Position numbers and translations under genes: made by a program | In this document: in pieces, positions 50,756 through 57,766 of the stretch | How positions within the stretch are numbered: the first letter of the stretch is position 1 | Layout of the letters: each line of letters starts with the position of its first letter | Notes under the pieces: model-generated | What the model saw: only the letters and a program-made list of their open reading frames with translations | Database searches by the model: none | What the model was told of the DNA's origin: nothing | NCBI GenBank assembly: GCA_963675935.2 | Contig: OY780964.2 | Location: 682,001 to 746,000, forward strand | Source of the DNA: G963675935 sp963675935 | Lineage (GTDB): Bacteria > Planctomycetota > Planctomycetia > Pirellulales > Thermoguttaceae | Direction of reading: 5' to 3' | Length of the DNA stretch: 64,000 nucleotides

Positions 50756-52500
50756 TCCGAACGGCCGACATGCCCGACGAACTGCGCACGCTGTTTTCGG
50801 CGGCCTGCGACGGCACGCTTTCGCCCTCCGACGCGGCGCGGCTGGAAGAACTTTGCCAGAACGAGGCGAGTTTGCGGGCGTTGGCCGGCTATCTGCAACT
50901 CGACGCCGAGTTGTCGATCCTGATGCAGGGCGACACCGCGCTCGACAGTTCACTGCTACAAATCAAATCGGTCTCGACCGGCGCAACCGGCCGACAGAGT
51001 TTTGGCCTTCCGATCGACGCGACGCCGTCGTTCGGCGGTTCTCTGGCCGGGGCGTGGCACGGCACGGTAGCCTATTTTTCCGAGGTCGGGCCGTTTTCCT
51101 ATCTCGTCGCCACGGTGCTGGTCGGCGTCGCCATTCTGATTAGCTCTCAAATTTACCTATCGAATCCCGTGCAGGTCGTCGGTGGCGGCAGAGCATCGCC
51201 GCCGAACCGATCGCCGATGCCCTCGCCGCGCGGGCCGGAGATTGCGCCGGGGCCGGAGATCGTTTCCATCGGCCGAATCACCGGCATGGTCGATTGCCGT
51301 TGGGTCAACTCGGCAGATGCCCCCTTCCACGATCGCGTGGTTCTTGGCACGAAGTACATGTTGGCCTCCGGGCTTATGGAAATAACTTACTACACCGGGG
51401 CAAAAGTGATTCTTCAAGGGCCATGCACTTACGAAGCGGAATCAACCGTCGGCGGGTTTTTGTCGCTGGGCAAGTTGACAGCGCGGGTGGAGAAGAAGAG
51501 TGGGAGAGTGGGAGAGTGGGAGAGTGGGAGACTCGCAAGTTCAACGTCTTCAGTAAATCATGCATCGTCTTCTTCTCCCCCTCTCCCCCTCTCCCCCTCT
51601 CCCCCTCTATTCTCCGTTCGCACTCCCACCGCCGTGGTGACCGACCTCGGCACGGAGTTCGGCGTCGAAGTGTTCAAGGATCGTCCAGCACAAGTTGCGG
51701 TGTTTCGCGGAAGCGTGAAAGTTGCGGCGTTGTCGAAGGACGGCGTGCCACAGGGCGAAGGCGTGGTGATGACCCAAGGCCAGTCGCTTCGGGTCGATGC
51801 AGGGGCCGAGAAGCCGCTGGTTTTCCTGCCGGCCGGCGACACGGCGATCATCGTAAACGATTACGTCCGGCATTTCCCCAAAAAACCAATCCCCGTGCAT
51901 GTATTGAATTCTTCATTCGAGTACCTGGAAAACCACGACGCCCCGCTAATGTTTTGGACATCCCGCGTCATTGAGGGAATCGGGCATGCAGTGCAGGAGA
52001 ACAAGAGCATTGGCGGTCTCGGCGTCACGACCGACGACATCTATGCGTTGCAACTGAACTGCGACGATTTATCGGCTGTCGAGTCCAGTCAGACGCTCGC
52101 CGACTGTTTCATTCCCGGCCAATGCTACAAGCTCACTGCGGCGGTCGGCGCCCGCACCGATCTCAGAAACGCCGCTACGGCCTCGGAGTTCGACTGGAAA
52201 ATCAGCCTGAACCAAAGCGACACGGGAAAGGAATTGGCGAGCGTCGGCGGCACGATCGCCAACGACGCCGAACATACGGGCGTACTGATCGACAAGTCGT
52301 TGGAGTACACGGCCACCCAGGCCGACGCCCAGCATGGCATCCAAATCCGATTGGTTGGCAGCACCGTCGGCAAAAAACCATACCAACTTGGCGGAGGCAC
52401 GTGTGGGCCTATCAGTTATGACCATGTGCGGCTGAGCGTCACTACGGCGGCCGCGCCAGGAAAAGAGAAAACAGAGGCGAGGGGAAACCGAGGCGATTAA
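50752..52500 (+). CDS. membrane FecR-domain anti-sigma-like protein, module B
   Basis: 582 residues. The cytosolic N-terminus (RTLFSAACDGTLSPSDAARL, LAGYLQLDAELSILM) is the sigma-binding part. One membrane segment follows (FSYLVATVLVGVAILISSQI). The FecR region shares long blocks with module A: SIGRITGMVDCRW, FHDRVVLGTKYMLASGLMEI, ILQGPCTYEAES, RTPTAVVTDLGTEFGVEV. A repeat-encoded tract (~245-287, GRVGEWESGR...SPPLPLSPSPPL) sits between LGKLTARVEK and VRTPTAVV, the same junction that carries a different repeat in module A. The C-terminal ~200 residues do not look like LamG but like a galactose-binding-type beta domain (NSSFEYLENHDAPLMFWTSR). So the sensor parts differ. Confidence 0.86.
   Translation: MIRTADMPDELRTLFSAACDGTLSPSDAARLEELCQNEASLRALAGYLQLDAELSILMQGDTALDSSLLQIKSVSTGATGRQSFGLPIDATPSFGGSLAGAWHGTVAYFSEVGPFSYLVATVLVGVAILISSQIYLSNPVQVVGGGRASPPNRSPMPSPRGPEIAPGPEIVSIGRITGMVDCRWVNSADAPFHDRVVLGTKYMLASGLMEITYYTGAKVILQGPCTYEAESTVGGFLSLGKLTARVEKKSGRVGEWESGRLASSTSSVNHASSSSPPLPLSPSPPLFSVRTPTAVVTDLGTEFGVEVFKDRPAQVAVFRGSVKVAALSKDGVPQGEGVVMTQGQSLRVDAGAEKPLVFLPAGDTAIIVNDYVRHFPKKPIPVHVLNSSFEYLENHDAPLMFWTSRVIEGIGHAVQENKSIGGLGVTTDDIYALQLNCDDLSAVESSQTLADCFIPGQCYKLTAAVGARTDLRNAATASEFDWKISLNQSDTGKELASVGGTIANDAEHTGVLIDKSLEYTATQADAQHGIQIRLVGSTVGKKPYQLGGGTCGPISYDHVRLSVTTAAAPGKEKTEARGNRGD
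51485..51612. repeat. purine/pyrimidine repeat tract in module B FecR gene
   Basis: GAGTGGGAGAGTGGGAGAGT is followed later by CCTCTCCCCCTCTCCCCCTC, forming a long imperfect inverted repeat. It keeps the frame and encodes a Ser/Pro-rich loop. Confidence 0.8.
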
Positions 52501-52574
52501 CATGGATCGGATGTTCTGATCCAACCGCGGTTTCTTGGTTTTGTTTTGCCCTTGCGGCAGAAAGTGTGGTAGCA

Positions 52575-53171
52575 ATGTTGACGAGAAATTGGATGTGCGT
52601 GGTTGCGGCACTGGCTCTCGGATGCGTTACGACGGCCCGCGCCGAATTGGTCACCAACGGCGAATTTGAATCGCCAACGCCGGCCGCCGGCGATCTGGAT
52701 GTCGGCTCCACCGCGATTACCGGTTGGACCGTCGGCGCCGACACGGGCGGCACACGTCAGTGGAGCTCAGGCGGCAACCCTGGACAGTATGTTCAGTTGG
52801 GATGGACTATCCAGGGAAATGTGGGATCGGTATATCAAAACCTGGCAACCGTCGCCGGCCAATCCTACACCATCACTTTCGACGGTGCCATTCGCGATTC
52901 GGATACCGGCACGAACGGAGTGACAGTCGCGTTCGGCGGCAATGTACAGACTATCACCGCGACGACAAGCGGCTGGCAATCCTACTCGCTTACCGTGAGC
53001 GCGACGGACGCGACGTCGCAGCTTTCCCTGACAAGCCTCAGCACCGGACAGTACAAACGATTCTTGATCGACAATGTTTCGGTGACAGCCGTACCGGAAC
53101 CTGCCACTATTACGATGTTGGCCGCAGGGCTCATCGGCCTGATCGCTTACGCCTCGCGCAAGCGGAGGTAA
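52575..53171 (+). CDS. PEP-CTERM exported protein, module B
   Basis: 198 residues from ATG 52575 (GTG 52566 possible). A signal peptide (MCVVAALALGCVTTARA) precedes a jelly-roll or DUF642-like region: ELVTNGEFESPTPAAGD, TGWTVGADTGGTRQW, YQNLATVAGQSYTITFDGAI, RFLIDNVSVTAVPEP. The sorting signal is VPEPATITMLAAGLIGLIAY then ASRKRR. It is the positional counterpart of the module A protein (46472-47185). They share a similar 50-bp upstream stretch and N-terminus but not the central domain. Confidence 0.87.
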   Translation: MLTRNWMCVVAALALGCVTTARAELVTNGEFESPTPAAGDLDVGSTAITGWTVGADTGGTRQWSSGGNPGQYVQLGWTIQGNVGSVYQNLATVAGQSYTITFDGAIRDSDTGTNGVTVAFGGNVQTITATTSGWQSYSLTVSATDATSQLSLTSLSTGQYKRFLIDNVSVTAVPEPATITMLAAGLIGLIAYASRKRR

Positions 53172-54049
53172 GCAAAACCAGATGTTAGGGCGATAACCCG
53201 TTTAGCCGGCGAACTTGTTCGCCGCGTGCGGTGGCACACGGCGTGCAAGCACGCCGGCTAAACGCGGTTATTTTATCGTCGAATGTTCGGAACGCGAAAC
53301 TTTTCATGGATTTTCAACACATCTTGTTACACCAGGAGCGAACGATGTTTTCCCCAAAACATCCATCATCGATCAGAAACCGTAAATCCGCAGCGTTTAT
53401 CTCTGTAGGGGCCGTTTGTCAACGGGTATTTCGCGTATGCTTTGGAGCGGTTGTGCTTTTGATGCTACGCTTGAAGTGCCTGGTGAAACGGAAAGAGGCT
53501 CTGCGGGGACGCAACCTCTCTAGGGATAGCCAGGTCAAAGGTGCGCCAATGGTGCATCCGGCCTCTGATGTGCCTGTCGCGTCAGAGGTCGTTTTCTGCG
53601 CACCCATTGGACACCTTTGCCATGCCTCCAAAAATCCAAACCCGAAGCCGAAAACGGCATGTGCGCCAAGTGTCTTTTCTACATCATCCGAATATCATCA
53701 TCTCCCGGTTGTCGCTCGACATCGCGGCATCGCGTTGCCTGTCCAGCGTCGCACGAGCGGTGCGGCGCGGCGGTTGGATTCATCTCTTCGCAGTCACCGG
53801 ACGCAGCGGGCTCATTGCCGATGCGTGTACTCCGGGCTGAATAAAACCTTGTTCGCGTCGGTCGGGCCGAATTCACACGGACGCAGTCACCGCTTGGCAG
53901 CTTCCCACATGTGGGATAGCCTCACGCGCCATGCGGGCTGGATAAACGCTAGTCGCGGTCTCCGACTCGACGGAACGCCCTCCGCGGAAGTTTTTCCGCA
54001 GCCGCAGAGCGTCACTAAAATGCCGCAGTACGCCGTTTCGTCAATACGT
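53172..54049. other. region between PEP-CTERM B and the IS110 transposase
   Basis: It has a family E palindrome (53199-53263), then a start-like region (ATG 53345 preceded by AGGAGCG) reading MFSPKHPSSIRNRKSAA, which may be the displaced N-terminus of the DUF1559 gene. From ~53397 to 54049 I see no gene; this is probably the non-coding part of the IS110 element, with a hairpin at 53536-53619 and a GCGGAAGTTTTTCCGC palindrome at ~53985. Confidence 0.55.
53536..53619. ncRNA. candidate structured RNA of the IS110 element
   Basis: CAAAGGTGCGCCAATGG pairs imperfectly with CCATTGGACACCTTTG. Within the ~50-base interior, CCTCTGA pairs with TCAGAGG. IS110-family elements are known to carry a non-coding bridge RNA next to the transposase. 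Location in the long non-coding flank suggests this, but there is no direct evidence, and the strand is unknown. Confidence 0.25.
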
Positions 54050-55153
54050 TCAGGCGGCCTCCTTCCGCCGCTTGCGGGCCATCCGAGCGCGGTTGGCAGC
54101 AACATTGTGTTTCGTGGCCGGTCCGCGGGCGTAGGTTTTTTCGTCGCGGATCATGGTGTAAAGAATTCGCAACAGGCGTCGGCCCATCGCTACGTTCGCC
54201 TTGGGTCTGCCGATGCGGCGAATGAGCCGTTGGCGGATCGCCTCTTGTTTTTTGTCGGAGCGGCAGAGCGTCAGCGCGGCCTTGCACAGCGCCCAACGCA
54301 AGCTGCGCGAGCCGGCCTTGGTGATCGGACCCGACTGTGTGCGACCGGCCGATTCCTTGAGGTCGGCGGTCAATCCCGCCCAAAACTCCAAGGCGTCGGA
54401 ATTGGGAAATCGGTCGAACGGTCCGATCTCGGCGGCAATGATGCAGCCCCAGATTTCGTCGATGCCGGGCGTGCTTTTGAGCAGTTCGACCGTCTTCCGA
54501 AATCGTTCGGCGCGATTGGCGAAAGTGATTTGCAAATGCAGCCGGGCGCGTTGACGTTCGACGAGTTGGATGATGTCGAGGTAATTGGCGAACGCTTGCT
54601 GCTGGACGGGCTTGAGGAGATGGCCGAAGGCCAGAATCCATTTTTGGGCGGCGGGGCCGTCGAGCTTCGGTCCGGCGATGTTGGCGGCCAGGAGCATGGA
54701 ACGCATCGAGTGCTTGGTGCGGGTGAGCAGGCGGCTGAGTTGATGCCAATGACGGCCGAGTTTTCGGAGTTGCATGAGTTCGTCGTCGGCGATGTAGCCC
54801 AACGGGCATTCGCCGCGAGCGAGTCGTTGGGCGATGTCGCGGGCGTCGTTGGGGTCGTTCTTCCGCCGTTTTCCGCGTCGATTGGCCAGTTCGGTGGCGT
54901 CGGCGATGTCGATGCGATCGACGCTGGGGCGATACTCGTCGATAAACCACTCGACGAAGCCGACGGCCTCGACGGCCAGATGCGAGGGTCGTGGCTTGGC
55001 AAGCAGCCAGTCCTCGATGCGATCCCGGCATTTGGTGGGGATTTTCATGCGGTCGATCAGCGAGCCGTCGGGCCGCACAGCAGCAAGGGTAACGGTGTTC
55101 TTATGCAGATCAACGCCAACGAACGACTGATAAGCTACGATTGTGTCGGACAT
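54050..55153 (-). mobile_element. IS110-family transposase gene
   Basis: 367 residues from ATG 55153 with GGAG upstream (39 bases further up another in-frame Met exists). The N-terminal DEDD domain shows FVGVDLHKNTVTLAAVRPDG, EAVGFVEWFIDEY and KNDPNDARDIAQRL. The C-terminal Tnp_20 domain shows STPGIDEIWGCIIAAEIGPF and LEFWAGLTADLKESAGRTQS, with the conserved Ser region and ITKAGSRSLRWALCKAALT. The gene is intact. The element's ends were not determined: the right side meets the DUF1559 gene near 55194, and the left end lies somewhere between ~53397 and 54000. It is oriented opposite to module B. Confidence 0.9.
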
Positions 55154-56116
55154 TCTGAGTGTCTCCGTGTAAGGGGTCGAAAAAACGTTCACACACAGCG
55201 AAAGTTTAGCTTTCGCCGGCCCCTACACGGTTTTACCCTGGTCGAACTTCTCGTGGTCATCACGATCATCGGCATTTTAATCGCCCTGCTGCTTCCGGCG
55301 GTGCAGGCGGCGCGCGAGGCGGCACGACGATTGGAGTGCCAAAACCACTTGAAACAACTCTCCTTGGCGTGCCTGTCGCACGAACAAGCCCACGGTTGGT
55401 TTCCGGCCAGCGGGTGGATGGAGGAATTGGCCGTCGGCGATCCCGATCTGGGGTTCGACGCGAAGCAGCCCGGTGGCTGGTTGTATAATCTGCTGCCCTA
55501 CATCGAACAACAGGCGATGCACGATATCGGCATGGGGATGACGGCCGCGCAAAAAAAGCCGTTGTTCACCAAACGCGTGGAAACGCCGCTCGGCATCGTG
55601 CATTGTCCAAGCCGCCGGCCGCCGCTGGCCCGGCCGTTTGGCGCGACCCAAAACCACCAGCCGTCGACCTGTGACACCCTGACGCTTACCGCCAAGATGG
55701 ATTACGCCATCAACCTCGGGGCGGACGACAGTCGGCCCACCACCGGCATCGGCGATTGCGGAAGAAATCTGATTCACGTCTCCGACGTTACCGACGGACT
55801 GAGCAACACCTATCTTGTCGGCGAGAAGTATTTATCGCCCGACGCCTATGAAAATGGAATGGACGGCGGCGACGACGATGTGATCTATAGCGGTCCGAAC
55901 ACCGACAACTATCGGTTCACCGGCATGAGTACGCCTCTCCAGGATCGGTCGGGATATGGCAACGACCTTATTTTCGGCAGCGCCCACGCCACCGGATGCA
56001 ACATGGCGATGTGCGACGGTTCGGTGCAATCGATCAGCTATTCGATCGAAGCGAAAACGCACCGTTATCTCGGCAGCCGCGCCGACGGCATGGCCATTGA
56101 CGCGAAGAAGCTCTAA
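55103..56116 (+). CDS. DUF1559 prepilin-type protein, module B, 5' end disrupted by IS110
   Basis: The conserved part begins near 55195: FSFRRPLHGFTLVELLVVIT, then IIGILIALLLPAVQAAREAA and RRLECQNHLKQLSLACLSHE, and it ends with FGSAHATGCNMAMCDGSVQS and YSIEAKTHRYLGSRADGMAI. It is the paralogue of 47414-48445. Upstream sequence belongs to the IS110 element. The reading frame stays open into it, so ATG 55103 inside the transposase region could start a 337-residue product with an altered leader (MQINANERLISYDC...). The original leader may be the fragment at 53345. Whether it is expressed is unknown; I regard it as a partly disrupted gene. Confidence 0.78.
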   Translation: MQINANERLISYDCVGHSECLRVRGRKNVHTQRKFSFRRPLHGFTLVELLVVITIIGILIALLLPAVQAAREAARRLECQNHLKQLSLACLSHEQAHGWFPASGWMEELAVGDPDLGFDAKQPGGWLYNLLPYIEQQAMHDIGMGMTAAQKKPLFTKRVETPLGIVHCPSRRPPLARPFGATQNHQPSTCDTLTLTAKMDYAINLGADDSRPTTGIGDCGRNLIHVSDVTDGLSNTYLVGEKYLSPDAYENGMDGGDDDVIYSGPNTDNYRFTGMSTPLQDRSGYGNDLIFGSAHATGCNMAMCDGSVQSISYSIEAKTHRYLGSRADGMAIDAKKL

Positions 56117-56164
56117 ATATCAGCGGCGTTATGCCGTCTGCGTGAGCGGAGGGCAAGCAGGCGA

Positions 56165-56252
56165 GTAGGTTATGCTTTAGCATGACAACCGACAACCGCT
56201 CGCATCTGGAATGTGATTACGGAAATTGTTATGCTAAAGCATAACCTACGAA
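56165..56252. repeat. inverted repeat between DUF1559 B and the fucosidase gene
   Basis: TAGGTTATGCTTTAGCATGA pairs with GTTATGCTAAAGCATAACCTA at the other end. Each arm also contains the small hairpin ATGCTTTAGCAT. Confidence 0.85.
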
Positions 56253-56279
56253 ACTACGAACCACCGGGAATCCACTGCC

Positions 56280-57689
56280 ATGAAGAACACCTCGAATGCA
56301 ACATTCCAGCCTTCGCGACGGCAATTCGTCCAGTCGATGCTCGGCGGCGCCGCGCTCGGCGGATGCCTGGGGCCGACATTCCTGCGAGCGGCCGAGCTTG
56401 CGGCCGGTTCCGGCACCGGCGCAAACGATCTGCCGAAACCCTTGCCGCAGCAACTCGCCTGGCAAAATTGCGAGCTGGGCATGTTCTTCACCTTCGATAT
56501 TTCCGTCTTCAAGCCGGGGTGGGACTGGCGGTCGTGGAAGGATATGCCGCAGCCGAACGATTACAATCCCACGAAGCTCGACACCGACCAGTGGCTCGAA
56601 GCCGCCAAGGCAATGGGCGCGAAGTACGCCGTGTTCGTCGCCAAGCATTGCAGCGGTTTTCTTCAATGGCAGAGCGACGCCTATCCCTACGGTCTGAAAC
56701 AATCCTCTTGGCGCGGCGGGAAGGGCGACGTCGTTCGCGACTTCATCAATTCCTGCAACAAGTATGGCATCAAGCCGGGAATCTACGCCAGCGCGACGGC
56801 CAACGGTTTCTGGGAGGTTAGTGACCCTGGACTGGTCAATCGCGGCCGTGGCGGCGACAAAAAACGCCAAGCCGAATACGCCCGGGCGTGCGAACGGATG
56901 CTCACCGAACTTTGGAGCCGCTACGGCGAGCTATTCCACATCTGGTTCGACGGCGGCGCGCTCCCGCCAAAGGACGGCGGACCTGACATGCTTCCCCTGC
57001 TCAAAAAATATCAACCCCAGGCCAATGTGTTTCAAGGGCCGGCCGCCACGGTCCGCTGGATCGGCAACGAGGCCGGCGTGGCGGCGTATCCCTGTTGGAA
57101 CACCGTGGTGCATCGCAGCGATTCCGGCTCCGGCGATCCGGCGGGCAAGCTCTGGCTGCCCGGCGAGTGCGACGTGCCCCTGCCGGGACACGACTGGTTC
57201 TGGGAGCCCCATCAAAACATGAAAATCGAGCCGCTCGCCCAACTCATGGACATGTACTACCGCTCGGTGGGCCACGGCTGCAACCTGCTGTTGAACGCCA
57301 CGCCCAATGCCGACGGTTTGATTCCCGAGCCGAACATGAAGCATTACGCCGATTTCGGCCGAGAGATTCGCCGCCGATTCGACAAGCCCCTGGCATCGAC
57401 GCAGGGCGAGGGCGCCGTGGTCGAATTGACGCTGCCCAAACCCGCGAAGATCGACCATGTACTCATCATGGAAGACGTTGCCCAAGGTCAGCGGGTGCGG
57501 AAGTATGAGCTGGAGGGATTGGTCGGCGGCGACCATTGGCAAAAGATCGGCGAGGGCGTTTCAGTCGGCCACAAGCGGATTCAGAAGATTCCGGCGGTCG
57601 AGGTGGCGAAAGTGCGATTCCGCGCCACGGCGTCGGTGGCCACTCCAAAAATCCACCGGCTGGAGGCGTTTTGCGTGGAAACGGCGTGA
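56280..57689 (+). CDS. GH29-type alpha-L-fucosidase, Tat-exported
   Basis: 469 residues. The N-terminus is a twin-arginine signal: PSRRQFVQSMLGGAALGG. The catalytic TIM barrel of GH29 shows ELGMFFTFDISVFKPG, DYNPTKLDTDQWLEAAKAMG, KYAVFVAKHCSGFLQWQSDA and FHIWFDGGALPP, where the nucleophile Asp is expected. The C-terminal ~100 residues form a beta domain (VVELTLPKPAKIDHVLIMED) like the carbohydrate-binding end of such enzymes. It releases fucose from algal or host glycans, with the actual substrate unknown. It starts the block before the glycolate oxidase genes, without operon-like spacing. Confidence 0.85.
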   Translation: MKNTSNATFQPSRRQFVQSMLGGAALGGCLGPTFLRAAELAAGSGTGANDLPKPLPQQLAWQNCELGMFFTFDISVFKPGWDWRSWKDMPQPNDYNPTKLDTDQWLEAAKAMGAKYAVFVAKHCSGFLQWQSDAYPYGLKQSSWRGGKGDVVRDFINSCNKYGIKPGIYASATANGFWEVSDPGLVNRGRGGDKKRQAEYARACERMLTELWSRYGELFHIWFDGGALPPKDGGPDMLPLLKKYQPQANVFQGPAATVRWIGNEAGVAAYPCWNTVVHRSDSGSGDPAGKLWLPGECDVPLPGHDWFWEPHQNMKIEPLAQLMDMYYRSVGHGCNLLLNATPNADGLIPEPNMKHYADFGREIRRRFDKPLASTQGEGAVVELTLPKPAKIDHVLIMEDVAQGQRVRKYELEGLVGGDHWQKIGEGVSVGHKRIQKIPAVEVAKVRFRATASVATPKIHRLEAFCVETA

Positions 57690-57766
57690 CCTGTAGGCAA
57701 TTGTCCCAAAAAAGGCTATAATTGGGGGATCCATAACTGACGACATAACGCCATTCCCCCTCAGCC

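Noticed and set aside
53231..55102. An open frame continuous with DUF1559 B (961 codons in total)
   Set aside because: The first ~620 codons are antisense to the IS110 transposase or non-coding flank. I kept only the DUF1559 part.
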